Assembly (NCBI GenBank): GCA_964627305.1 | Contig: CAZVHP010000012.1 | Span: 11,259 to 75,258, forward strand | From: WJKG01 sp964627305 | GTDB taxonomy: Bacteria; Zixibacteria; MSB-5A5; GN15; FEB-12 | DNA: 64,000 nucleotides | Direction: 5' to 3' | Shown here: one piece after another, positions 37,468 through 46,048 of the stretch | Position numbering within the stretch: position 1 is the stretch's first letter | How the letters are laid out: the number at the start of each line of letters is the position of its first letter | Notes under the pieces: generated by a model | What the model was told of the DNA's origin: nothing | Database searches by the model: none | Seen by the model: only the letters and a program-made list of their open reading frames with translations | Position numbers and translations under genes: made by a program

Positions 37468-38862
37468 CTAAGGCAATTGGGCCTCCTTCTTGAAACTGCG
37501 ATCGTGGAAGATCAGCATTTCGCGAAGCAGGTCGTAGATATACTGGTCATGGCTGGCGCTGTATCCGGCGTAGCCGTCGTAGTCGAACCACACGAGAGTG
37601 TCCTCGCTGCTGTTCGGGTGGTCTGCCGCGATGGTATTGTACCAGGACTGGGTCATTTCATGATAGCCAAGCCGGGCCTGGCGGCTGGAGCCGAACCAGA
37701 TGTCGGAAGAGGCGATTGCCTGCTGGGCCCAGGGTTCTGTCTGGTAGAGATTCTCAAGGTTATTCGGCAGCCACTTGTCGTTCCAGACGTCGTTGACGAA
37801 GTTGCCATTGGCATCGAACGGCAGGAGGAAGTGGAGCGCGCCGGTACCTCTGATCAGGCTGGTGATGGCGGTCGGGGCAGTGGTGGGGTCAACACGGTGT
37901 ATGGAATCAATCCGAATGCGCTGTGTCTCTGCGCCGGTGTTGTCGTCAATGACAGCCTGGACAGTTACGAAGACCGTTGTATCAAGAGGGCTGAAGGCCA
38001 TGCTACCGCCAACGAACAGGCGCGAAGCGTGCCATGAGCCGAGAGTATCGAAGTTCTTATAAGCGGTTTCATTGCCGAAGGGGATTCCCTGCTCGGCAAA
38101 CACCTGGTCAACCAGGGCCATCAGCCCGGAGTTGCCATCGGGGCCATCAAAATCCAGCGGGCCATCGACAGCCGATATGGAGGAGAAGGCACCGGCATGC
38201 TTCATGGCCGCGCGGAAGGCGCCGTAGGCACCCATACCGACACCGCCAATGCCCCGTTTGTCCGGGTTGTCAAGTACTAGCCCCGGGAGGATGAAGTTCA
38301 AGTAATCGATGAGGGAGGCACCAATAATGCGGTCATAGGAACCAGACGCCGCGCTGGCATCAATGGTCCCGGTGGCGTCACCGCCGGTAAGATCTCGCTG
38401 TTCGTAGATATACCTTCCGCCGCCACCGCCGGCATAGAAGTATCCTCCGAAGATCTGATCGTTCTCAATGCAGGCGATGATCATGGGGTCAATCACGCCT
38501 CGAGCCATCAGTTCGTCAGCTACTTGTTGCAGCCCATGGTTGAAGTAATAGTACGCATTGCCGTCCTGAGGAGGCAGGAGGATGAGTAGTGGCATGGGCT
38601 GAGGATCGCCGGCAAGTTGGTTCCGAATGGCCGCTTGGGGCATATAGACCATTATCCGCATGAGCTGCAGATTGTTTCGCGTCTGCAGCATTAGTTCCTC
38701 GAAGAAGACATGCTGCAAGGGCACCTGGCTGCCGCCTTCCAGGTTGTCCTGCCAGGTGGGACCACTCATGGTATAGTTGTCACCCCGGTCGGTACACCCG
38801 ACCGTGAGAATGATCACAGCAAGCGCGGTCAGAACAAGAGTGCGTGGAAAGACTGATTTCAT
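37468..38862 (-). CDS. Esterase-like alpha/beta-hydrolase-fold lipoprotein lacking the nucleophile serine
   Basis: 464 residues from an ATG with AGGAGG upstream. The lipobox is LTVGC (Cys23). The protein resembles the putative esterase (esterase D-like) family: PLLILLPPQDGNAYYYFNHG, a long GGGGGRYIYEQ segment, and the elbow region GIGGVGMGAYGAF. In active enzymes the elbow is G-x-S-x-G; here the nucleophile position is Gly209. It is therefore probably a binding protein. It is co-transcribed with the FadL-like porin gene (16 bases apart), which suggests joint action in the outer membrane. Confidence 0.75.
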   Translation of the reverse strand: MKSVFPRTLVLTALAVIILTVGCTDRGDNYTMSGPTWQDNLEGGSQVPLQHVFFEELMLQTRNNLQLMRIMVYMPQAAIRNQLAGDPQPMPLLILLPPQDGNAYYYFNHGLQQVADELMARGVIDPMIIACIENDQIFGGYFYAGGGGGRYIYEQRDLTGGDATGTIDASAASGSYDRIIGASLIDYLNFILPGLVLDNPDKRGIGGVGMGAYGAFRAAMKHAGAFSSISAVDGPLDFDGPDGNSGLMALVDQVFAEQGIPFGNETAYKNFDTLGSWHASRLFVGGSMAFSPLDTTVFVTVQAVIDDNTGAETQRIRIDSIHRVDPTTAPTAITSLIRGTGALHFLLPFDANGNFVNDVWNDKWLPNNLENLYQTEPWAQQAIASSDIWFGSSRQARLGYHEMTQSWYNTIAADHPNSSEDTLVWFDYDGYAGYSASHDQYIYDLLREMLIFHDRSFKKEAQLP

Positions 38863-38878
38863 AACTTCTCTGACCTCC

Positions 38879-40366
38879 TTAGAATCGGTAGATGAACGAC
38901 AGCACGGTTTCGTAACCGTCGCCACTGTATTCGCCGGGGAAGGTGTAGTAGTCTTCGCCGGCGCCGAAATCATTCGGTACGTCTGCGGTTTCACTGGGGT
39001 AGCGGGTGTACGACGTGCTCACGCCGAGATCCCAGCGATCGATATGGACAATCAGGCCGCCGTTGAGCACGTACTTGGTGCCATTGTCGACGAAGACCGG
39101 CGAGAACTGCTGTTTGTCCTTTGCGGGGGACTGATCCATGGTCCCGCCCAGCATCATGGTCAGGGTCGGGTTGACCTTGTAGACGGCGCCGAGCGACAGG
39201 GTAATGGTGTTGTCCCAATCGACGGCATAGGTGACATTGGATGTAAAGAACTCTCTGGCCACCTGAGCCGTATCGGCCGGACCGCTGAGGCCGGTGAAGT
39301 TTTCATACTCGAATTCGAAGCCGTCGAAGGTACTCCAGAGGGTGTATTTAGCGTCGAGCGCCATCTGCAGCTTCTCCGAGAGCTGGTAGCCGAATCCGAC
39401 TGCAAACGAGGCCGGCATCTTGAGTTTGGCATCGAAGTCGCTGGTGACAGTCTGCATACTGCCGGCGGCGAACAAGTGGCCGACAGAACCGACTCTGCTG
39501 ACAGCAGTGGAGTCTGAGTTCTGCCAGAGGGTCGCGTTCTTGGGCATCACAAAGAGTGAGGTGTGTTCACCACTGACAGTAATCTGGAAGGGGAGGTGCG
39601 CGGTCAAGCCGACGTTGAGTTTCTCGCTGGCCTTCCACAGCAGTCCGCCGCGAAGCCCGAGGCCGAAGCCGTAACCGTCGTTCTGGTTATTCTGCGTCAC
39701 TTTGTCCCACGGGCGGGTCGCCAGCGGCGAGGTGGAGTCCAGAGACAGCATGGGGTTGTCGCGGAAGACAATGCTCTTGAACAGCAGATCGCCGCGCAGC
39801 AGTTCGACACCCAGACCAAGCGCCACTTTGTCGTTCAGTTCGCGCCCTGCGGTGAGCTGGAATGAAACGACGTCAAGGTTGTTTCGGTACTGGTCGGTCG
39901 GCAGTACCAGGCTGTCGTTGTAGGCGAGCAACGGCCGGTAGAGCTCCCAGGTGATGTTGTAGTCGAACGGTTGATAGATAGAGAACCCAAACACCGTTTC
40001 ACCCCAGACGGGCAGGCGAACGACTGCACCAGCCGAGGGCGCATTGAGGATTTCATGTCGGTTGACATTGGCAACGTCGTTGAAGATCCCGGTTTCGTAG
40101 GTTCCCCCCCAGCGGTAGTCCGGGGTTAGTTCGTTTCGGTAGTGCATCAGGGCCAGGTTCCCGCCGATGGAGTTGTCCATCAGGTAGGCGTAGCCAGCGG
40201 GGTTGTAATATGCAGCCGTCCAGTCGTTGGCCAGACCGGTAAACGCTCCACCGAGCGCCCGGGCCTTGGTCCCCACCGCGAGGTTGTCAAACCCTCCGGC
40301 AGATGCAACCGACAGGAGCATGATTACAAGAATGGATAGATTAACAATTGGTCGCACAAGCCTCAT
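38879..40366 (-). CDS. OmpP1/FadL/TodX-family outer-membrane transporter
   Basis: 495 residues with signal peptide (about 5-23). The family start GGFDNLAVGTKARALGGAFT, then TAAYYNPAGYAYL, is the OmpP1/FadL hatch region that lets hydrophobic compounds enter. Many beta strands follow, ending in SFIYRF with a terminal Phe. The ATG at 40366 has GGAG at a proper distance; the frame is open to 40522 without a signal. A promoter stands about 165-190 bases upstream. Confidence 0.88.
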   Translation of the reverse strand: MRLVRPIVNLSILVIMLLSVASAGGFDNLAVGTKARALGGAFTGLANDWTAAYYNPAGYAYLMDNSIGGNLALMHYRNELTPDYRWGGTYETGIFNDVANVNRHEILNAPSAGAVVRLPVWGETVFGFSIYQPFDYNITWELYRPLLAYNDSLVLPTDQYRNNLDVVSFQLTAGRELNDKVALGLGVELLRGDLLFKSIVFRDNPMLSLDSTSPLATRPWDKVTQNNQNDGYGFGLGLRGGLLWKASEKLNVGLTAHLPFQITVSGEHTSLFVMPKNATLWQNSDSTAVSRVGSVGHLFAAGSMQTVTSDFDAKLKMPASFAVGFGYQLSEKLQMALDAKYTLWSTFDGFEFEYENFTGLSGPADTAQVAREFFTSNVTYAVDWDNTITLSLGAVYKVNPTLTMMLGGTMDQSPAKDKQQFSPVFVDNGTKYVLNGGLIVHIDRWDLGVSTSYTRYPSETADVPNDFGAGEDYYTFPGEYSGDGYETVLSFIYRF

Positions 40367-40528
40367 TCCCATCTCCACAGCTATTGTATAGTGCCATCGA
40401 AAATTCCCAAACCAGTCAACATGCCAGTCGGTCTGACCACTGTCTGGTGCTGGTTTCAGACGATGAGTGCAACGCCGATCACCATCCTCAGCGGTCCCGA
40501 CTGACGAATTCAGGCAGAACAAGCGATC

Positions 40529-40557
40529 AAGTTATGTTGCCTGTTCGGTCTTGTCAA
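40529..40557 (-). promoter_or_regulatory. Promoter of the porin-lipoprotein operon
   Basis: On the minus strand TTGACA (40552-40557), 17 bases, TAACTT (40529-40534). This is the same pair of boxes and spacing as at 17632-17660. The leader would be about 155 bases long. Confidence 0.6.
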
Positions 40558-40997
40558 GCTTCGGTGCCAGAAAATGCTTGGCGCAGAAGCCATTAAGATC
40601 ATACCTCGCGGACTGTTAGCCGCTGTGAGAACAAGACGAATCGACAGCGGGTAATGTGGAGTAGTCGGTTCAATTACTTGTCGATAAACTTAACAAAAGT
40701 GCAAGGCATTGTGGCACTGCTGATTGGGAGGGCGGAACAGCGCATGAGGGGCGCCCTTGATTGAGCCGGAAACAGGCCGGCAGAGGAAACGAGTGACCAT
40801 GTGACCGGGAAATTCGTTTCCATGGCAGGCTGACAGGGGTGCTTAGTCGGAGCGCTGTCTTGCGCTGCAAGTGGTTTGGCGCTTTGCACTTGCCTGGTTT
40901 GCCGTGCGATCGGCACTGCGCTTGCTGAGGGCGAGGCCATAGCAGGCAACATGGAGGTTGCCCGCGCAGGCATGGAGCGAAGCACGGAAGGTGAGCG

Positions 40998-41078
40998 ATG
41001 AGACAAGTGGTGTTGCTGGGAGCGATCCTCGTGATCGTGCTGGTGTGTTTGAACTGGTTTAAGGTTCTGGCGGCCTGA
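40998..41078 (+). CDS. Possible 26-residue single-helix membrane micropeptide
   Basis: ATG at 40998 is preceded by GAAGGTGAG at a good distance. The peptide is almost wholly hydrophobic (VVLLGAILVIVLVCLNW) with Arg2 near the start and a short polar end, as in small single-span membrane proteins or leader peptides. It lies upstream of a strong terminator and of an aminotransferase-fold gene. No homologue is known to me; coding is unproven. Confidence 0.4.
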   Translation: MRQVVLLGAILVIVLVCLNWFKVLAA

Positions 41079-41331
41079 GTGGTCGGTGGCACAGGCATGG
41101 CGCCTGTCTGAGACTCGGGCGTCGTGGAGATGGATTGACCTGCAAGAGAGGCTCTTAACGGGGATGGGAAGGTCGCGTGATGTGACAGTCCCTCAAGGAA
41201 TGTGTTGACCACTTCTTACTGGTGTTATTGGGTGGAAGGCAGATGAGTTAACAAGCTGTTGGCTCGGATTCGCCAGAGTGCGCATCCGCAAGAAGCATAA
41301 GTACTCCACGTTGTTTCTTACCTTCCTAAGA

Positions 41332-41366
41332 TCGTCGTCGACACGCTGTCGGCGACGGTTTTTTTT
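41332..41366 (+). terminator. Strong rho-independent terminator, plus strand
   Basis: GTCGTCGACA pairs with TGTCGGCGAC (one G-U pair) around a 3-base loop, extended by a C-G pair, and is followed by eight T. It points in the plus direction, although no normal gene lies upstream for 900 bases, which argues for a small transcript ending here or for premature termination ahead of the gene at 41595. Confidence 0.85.
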
Positions 41367-41594
41367 GCCGAGGCGACCCGGAAGATGTTTCCGGATTCAC
41401 GCAGCCGAGGCTCCCGGAGACAAGCCGTTGTGAGCCCGTAAGCAACCTATTGACAATACGTTACAAACAACCTCGCATCGCGCGAGCAGAATGGCAAGCG
41501 GCTTGCAATACAAGGTGGGTGTCGGGGCAACAGTGGTGGCACGGATGCTGCCATAAGACCCCGTTACACCGGAACTACAGGAAGGGTAAGTATC

Positions 41595-42665
41595 ATGAGT
41601 CTGGTCAAGACGGCATCGGTATCAGAAGTCAACGACATCACCACGCTGGTGGCGCGAAAGGACTCGGTCACGCGGGCGATGATCCTCCCGTTTGCCGATT
41701 TCACCCCGTTGCTGGCCGATCTGCTCCGCATGCATCACAAGCCAGGCAGCAGGCTTCTGAGTGCCGGTCATGTGCTTCCGGAGGTGGAGCTGGCGGCCGA
41801 TCGATCCGGAGTCGCGATCGAAGAAGCACGTGGTGAGTCGCCCTTTGTGGGAGATGTCCAGCCTGTTCTGGATGCGATCGAATCGGACAAGGAGTTGATA
41901 TACATCGCCAACCCCAATCGGGTCACCGGTGCCGACTTCTCGCTCGATGATCTGAAGAAGCTGGCGCAGGCGGTACCGAACGGGGCCGTGATTGTGGATG
42001 AGTACTATCACGACTTCTATGGAATCACGGCGGCGCCGCTGCTGGAGATGTTCCCCAACGTGATCATCCTGCGCTCGTTTACGGCGGCCTTTGGCATTCA
42101 GTCGGCCGAGGCCGGGTATGTGCTGTCCAATCCGTGGGTGATCAGCCGCATGGAGCAGGAGATGCAGGGACGCCCCATCAGCAAGACCGTGCGGCGCACT
42201 ATCATGCAGACGATCGTCAACCAGGAGCTGGTCAACCGTCGGCTGCACGAGGTACACGAGGAATCCCTGCGCCTGGCCACCGGGCTGTCCGGGCTGGGGG
42301 TGCAGTCGAAGATTACTGCCACGGATTTCTTATTGATGCGGGTCAACGACCCCAAGGAATTGGGTAATGCGCTGGCGGCTGAGAAGGTTTACATAAGCAA
42401 CCTCGACGGCTATCCGGAGCTGGACCACTACGTTCGCTATCGAATCCAGTCGCCTCTTTCCAATGACAAATTCATGGACACGATGAAGAAGATGCCGAGC
42501 CGCAATTACAAGATGGCGAGTATCGACCGTCGTATGGTTCGCAGCCGTCGCGCGGCCGAGCAGGCCAGACCGCCTGAGCGCACCAGTGTGCTGGGCGAGG
42601 CCGGCACAGCGAAGCGGCCTTCGCGCTTTCGTACCGAGAAACCGGATCTGATAAAGACATCCTGA
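41595..42665 (+). CDS. HisC-like aminotransferase-fold protein lacking the PLP lysine
   Basis: 356 residues. The HisC-type frame is visible: IYIANPNRVTGADF, AVIVDEYYHDFYG, VIILRSFTAAFGIQSAEAGY, and YVRYRIQSP. The catalytic motif FSKAFG is FTAAFG, so the Schiff-base lysine is Ala164, and the phosphate-binding Arg of LRxGY is Glu172. The N-terminal third is shorter than in active enzymes. After residue 300 comes a basic tail (RRMVRSRRAAEQARPPER). ATG 41595 has GGAAGGG upstream. Transamination is unlikely; binding or regulation is possible, and the basic tail might touch nucleic acid. Confidence 0.8.
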   Translation: MSLVKTASVSEVNDITTLVARKDSVTRAMILPFADFTPLLADLLRMHHKPGSRLLSAGHVLPEVELAADRSGVAIEEARGESPFVGDVQPVLDAIESDKELIYIANPNRVTGADFSLDDLKKLAQAVPNGAVIVDEYYHDFYGITAAPLLEMFPNVIILRSFTAAFGIQSAEAGYVLSNPWVISRMEQEMQGRPISKTVRRTIMQTIVNQELVNRRLHEVHEESLRLATGLSGLGVQSKITATDFLLMRVNDPKELGNALAAEKVYISNLDGYPELDHYVRYRIQSPLSNDKFMDTMKKMPSRNYKMASIDRRMVRSRRAAEQARPPERTSVLGEAGTAKRPSRFRTEKPDLIKTS

Positions 42666-42692
42666 ATCCCAGCGTTCAACAGTCGCCACTTT

Positions 42693-42717
42693 CACGGGCT
42701 GGGGCCTCCGGCCCGTG
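42693..42717 (+). terminator. Hairpin after the lysine-less aminotransferase-fold gene
   Basis: CACGGGC and GCCCGTG form a 7-bp stem about 28 bases past the stop codon; the loop can extend pairing (GGCC/GGCC). No T-tract follows. Confidence 0.35.
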
Positions 42718-42758
42718 GGAGCGGTAAACAGAAACCAACGAAATTCGGATACACGACA

Positions 42759-42968
42759 ATGAAGCATTTGATAGCGCAACTCTACGGCAGCCTGTTCGGT
42801 CAGGCAGAAAGCAACAGCAAGGGTGCCCCGGTGGTGGTTTCGGTAGCCAGGAGGCGTGGTCGCCGGCGCAAGAGCTCGCTGCCGGTGAGTAAAGCGAACA
42901 AGGGTTCGATCTGTCACTTGTTTGTCCCCGGTGCGTCAGGCGGCAACGGTCGCGGCGCACGACGTTGA
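42759..42968 (+). CDS. Doubtful small basic protein
   Basis: 69 residues, starting MKHLIAQLYGSLFGQAE and turning strongly basic (VARRRGRRRKSS). No ribosome-binding site is seen ahead of ATG 42759 and no family is recognised. It could be a basic nucleic-acid-binding peptide or chance. It is listed because the region has no better candidate. Confidence 0.25.
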   Translation: MKHLIAQLYGSLFGQAESNSKGAPVVVSVARRRGRRRKSSLPVSKANKGSICHLFVPGASGGNGRGARR

Positions 42969-43023
42969 GTAGTGATCAGATAGTGATGGCAAAGCCTCTC
43001 CCCCGCTCTTTCGGAGGCAGCTG

Positions 43024-43074
43024 ATGACCTGGCAGAACATACAGCGGTTGGTTATCTGGCTGGCGATCCTGTGA
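43024..43074 (+). CDS. Possible 16-residue hydrophobic leader or micropeptide
   Basis: ATG at 43024 is preceded by GGAGG at exactly six bases (43013-43017), one of the best ribosome-binding sites in the window. The product MTWQNIQRLVIWLAIL has a hydrophobic second half with two Trp. It may be a leader peptide for the Cys-rich gene at 43341 or a tiny membrane peptide. Coding is unproven. Confidence 0.35.
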   Translation: MTWQNIQRLVIWLAIL

Positions 43075-43340
43075 CGCCATTCGTCTACCCATATTCCCCT
43101 ATTATACCAAGCAGGAGAGAGACGCTTGCGAAAGGCGGGCCAACCCGACCGAAAAGCGAGCCAAAGCCATGGATGCCCATCGCGGCCTCGTGATTTTGAT
43201 CAAAAACTCCCCGTGAGAGTGAACCTCTTCTCGTAATTCCGGTTACAGGTGCCTACAGCCGGGAACATCCGGACATCAGGCAGAGGTTGGGCAGAGACAG
43301 GAGCAGGTTCTGCCCGCAGACAGAACAACGTGGAGTTGAC

Positions 43341-43619
43341 ATGCCATCAGAAGCTCTCATAAGAAAAGGCAAGCGCGTCAGGACCCTGAAGGGTTTGAAG
43401 GAATACACCTACCTGGGATGCCCCATGACCAACAACAGGTCTCCCTGGTGTTTCCGCATGTGCAGACCGAATGCCGACGGAACCGGATTGTGCGGCCGCG
43501 TGGCTCCGCATGGATTCAAGAGCCGTATTCAGCAGGGAATAGAGGATTTCAAGAAGAGACAGGCTGGCTCATCGTCGCTGCTTCGCTACCAGGAGCCGAC
43601 CCGGGGCGAAGACGGCTGA
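43341..43619 (+). CDS. Small conserved-looking Cys-containing protein
   Basis: 92 residues from ATG 43341 with GTGGAG upstream. The core YLGCPMTNNRSPWCFRMCRP continues to a fourth Cys in GTGLCGRVAPHGFKSR. Four cysteines (C-x11-C-x3-C-x9-C or so) could bind zinc or an Fe-S centre. The ends are basic. I do not recognise a named family; the crisp motif with Pro, Trp and Gly suggests selection. It stands alone between two gene-poor stretches; 43620-43913 shows nothing clear. Confidence 0.6.
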   Translation: MPSEALIRKGKRVRTLKGLKEYTYLGCPMTNNRSPWCFRMCRPNADGTGLCGRVAPHGFKSRIQQGIEDFKKRQAGSSSLLRYQEPTRGEDG

Positions 43620-43913
43620 TTGTTGGGACTGGCCCTACGCAACTGCCGGTGCAGTTACCGGGCGCCATGCCGCGAGTTCGCTGTGTGGGTTTGGGCGAGA
43701 TTCCGCCTGTTGGACTTGGTGTTATCGGCGATCTCAGGTCGTGCCGGGTTCCGCGATTGTGGAACACGTCTTGCACCCCCCGCTTTTCGGAACTGCCGGC
43801 GCTTTCCCCACGTTAATCCAACAACTTGTAATAGTGTAACTTAGACGCTGCCGCCGGGTTTGTTCGGCTCGTGTTCTCGCGTTTGCGACACAAGGTGGCG
43901 GATGGAGGATTGA

Positions 43914-45977
43914 GTGAGTACCTCAGGATCGAAAGTGCCGGGCCATACCAATCGCCTGATCGACAGCAGCTCACCCTATCTGCTTTCGCATGCCCATAAT
44001 CCTGTAGACTGGTATGAGTGGGGCGAAGAAGCGCTGCAGAAAGCGAGGACGGAGGACAAGCCCATCTTCCTGTCGATCGGCTACGCCGCCTGCCACTGGT
44101 GTCACGTGATGGAGCGCGAGAGTTTCGAGAACGAAGACATCGCCGCCCTGCTCAAAGAGCATTTCGTCTCGATCAAGGTGGACCGCGAGCAGCGCCCGGA
44201 TCTGGATCAGATTTACATGTCGTTTACGACGGCTATGACCGGCAGCGGCGGCTGGCCCATGTCGGTGTTTCTGACGCCACACCTCAGGCCGTTTTTCGCG
44301 GGCACGTACTTTCCGCCGCAGGATGCCTACGGCCGGCCGGGGTTCCGGACAGTACTGGAGCAGATCGCTCAGGTCTATAAGGAAGACCGTGAGCGCTTGC
44401 ACGCCTCGGCGGATGCCATATTCGACCAGGTTAAGGAGCGCCTGAACCGGAGCGATCGCACAGGTGTGCCCGATGTTGAGACTATCAATCGGGCCGCCAG
44501 CGCTTTGCTGCGAAATGTCGACAGCGCTTTCGGAGGAATTGGTCAGGCGCCAAAGTTCCCGCACGCGCTGGAGCAGGAGCTGTTTTTCAGGCAGTACCGG
44601 AAGACGGGGGATTTGTCGTATTTGAACGCCGCTACGGGCGCACTGACGGCGATGGCTCGCGGGGGAATCTACGACCACCTCGGTGGCGGTTTCGCGCGTT
44701 ACTCGGTGGACCGGCAGTGGCTGGTGCCTCATTTCGAGAAGATGTTGTACGACAACGCCCTGATGGTCCCGGTTTACGCACAGGCGTATCGCGTGACCGG
44801 CGAAGAGAGCTACCTTCAGGTAGTTTCCCAGACACTCGATTTTCTTCTGCGGGAAATGACCAAACCCGGCGGTGGGCACTATTCGGCCATCGATGCCGAC
44901 AGCGAGGGGGTGGAGGGGAAGTTCTACACGTGGGAGAAGCGCGAGATTGTCGAGTTGCTCGGTGAGGATGCCAAGACGTTTTGCCGGTATTACGATGTAA
45001 CCGACGGCGGGAATTTTGAGGGACAGAATATCCTTCACATCAGCGCTGAGTCCGACCGGATGCGCCAGGAAATGGACACGAACACGCTGGAGGAGCTGTT
45101 GGCACGCTGCCGCATGAAGCTGATGACGGCGCGCGACGGGCGCACGCGGCCCCTGACCGACGACAAGATACTCAGTTCGTGGAACGGACTGGTGCTTCGG
45201 GCGCTGGCCATCGGCTACCAGGTAACCATGCAGCCGAGGTATCTGAGTCAGGCTATCACGACAGCCGGATTCCTTCGGGATACGATGTATATTGACCGGC
45301 ATCTGGTCCACGCCTGGCGCGACGGCAGGGCCTCGGAAGGCGAGTTTCTTGAGGACTACGCCTATCTGGCGTGGGGGCTGCTGGAATTGTATCAAAGCGA
45401 TCCCTCCCGTAGTAACGTCGAGTGGCTCAAGTGGGCGCAGGAACTGATCGACCGGGCGATGGCGCTGTTTGCCGACGATCAGGTCAATTTCTACCTGCGG
45501 CCTGAGGGGCAGTCGGATCTGATCATGCGACCGCGGGACGAAACCGATGCCTCTGTGCCGGCGCCGGGGTCGATTATGATCGACAACCTGCTGGTGCTCT
45601 CCCGGCTGACCGACGAGACGCGCTACGAAGAGATGGCGCAAAGGGGTCTGCAGTCACTTTCTGGCGCCTTGAGACAATTCGGGCCGGGGATGACATCAGC
45701 GCTGCTGGCGCTGGACCGCATGGTGGCGGACAGAGTCGAAGTGGTGCTGGTCGGCACTGGTGAGGGGCGCGATGCCATGTTTCGGGAGATTTGCCGGGCT
45801 TTTGTGCCCAATCGGCTGGTCGCTCTCAGCCCGGACGGCAGGGTCAGTTCGGTGAAGCTGTTTGAAGGACGAGCAGTTGACAACGGTGAAGCTGTTGCCT
45901 ATGTCTGCCGGAACAACACCTGCCGAACGCCGGTCAGGAGCGTGGAGGAACTCGGCAGTCAACTGGCGGACCTGTGA
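43914..45977 (+). CDS. DUF255/thioredoxin-domain protein (YyaL/SPATA20-like)
   Basis: 687 residues from a GTG with GGAGG five bases ahead. The N-terminal DUF255 thioredoxin-like domain has the CxxC motif in YAACHWCHVMERESFEN, and VDREQRPDLDQIYM is typical. An (alpha/alpha)6 six-hairpin domain follows (about 200-560; HFEKMLYDNALMV, YSAIDADSEGVEGKFYTW). Human SPATA20 and Bacillus YyaL are relatives; the biochemical role is unclear. Length is normal. It begins a run of stress or redox-type genes (OsmC, DUF302). Confidence 0.92.
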   Translation: MSTSGSKVPGHTNRLIDSSSPYLLSHAHNPVDWYEWGEEALQKARTEDKPIFLSIGYAACHWCHVMERESFENEDIAALLKEHFVSIKVDREQRPDLDQIYMSFTTAMTGSGGWPMSVFLTPHLRPFFAGTYFPPQDAYGRPGFRTVLEQIAQVYKEDRERLHASADAIFDQVKERLNRSDRTGVPDVETINRAASALLRNVDSAFGGIGQAPKFPHALEQELFFRQYRKTGDLSYLNAATGALTAMARGGIYDHLGGGFARYSVDRQWLVPHFEKMLYDNALMVPVYAQAYRVTGEESYLQVVSQTLDFLLREMTKPGGGHYSAIDADSEGVEGKFYTWEKREIVELLGEDAKTFCRYYDVTDGGNFEGQNILHISAESDRMRQEMDTNTLEELLARCRMKLMTARDGRTRPLTDDKILSSWNGLVLRALAIGYQVTMQPRYLSQAITTAGFLRDTMYIDRHLVHAWRDGRASEGEFLEDYAYLAWGLLELYQSDPSRSNVEWLKWAQELIDRAMALFADDQVNFYLRPEGQSDLIMRPRDETDASVPAPGSIMIDNLLVLSRLTDETRYEEMAQRGLQSLSGALRQFGPGMTSALLALDRMVADRVEVVLVGTGEGRDAMFREICRAFVPNRLVALSPDGRVSSVKLFEGRAVDNGEAVAYVCRNNTCRTPVRSVEELGSQLADL

Positions 45978-46048
45978 TCCGAGGAGTCCGTCAGACGGGC
46001 ACACAACGACATGCAGTACAATGACATACAACGCGAGGAGACAAGTGG

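Larger units (their letters stand above)
40367..41594. other. 1.2-kb gene-poor region
   Basis: No conventional gene is convincing here. It holds the porin-operon promoter (40529-40557), several short hairpins (for example GCAAGTG/CACTTGC around 40867-40893), a possible 26-residue membrane peptide (40998-41078) and a strong plus-strand terminator (41332-41366). The stretch from about 40670 to 41330 is compatible with an untranslated or small RNA transcript on the plus strand. No known riboswitch, 6S, SRP, RNase P or tmRNA signature was found by eye. Confidence 0.4.
42666..43340. other. 675-base region with only small open frames
   Basis: It contains the hairpin at 42693-42717, a doubtful 69-codon frame at 42759-42968 and a 16-codon hydrophobic frame with an excellent ribosome-binding site at 43024-43074. 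Nothing else is recognisable between 43075 and 43340. Confidence 0.4.

Noticed and set aside
41450..41480. TTGACA at 41450 as promoter of the lysine-less aminotransferase-fold gene
   Set aside because: No acceptable -10 box is found 16-18 bases downstream.
43971..45641. A 556-codon open frame on the minus strand opposite the DUF255 gene
   Set aside because: It is antisense to a gene with clear motifs, has no ribosome-binding site or recognisable domain, and such long mirror frames are expected in GC-rich coding DNA.
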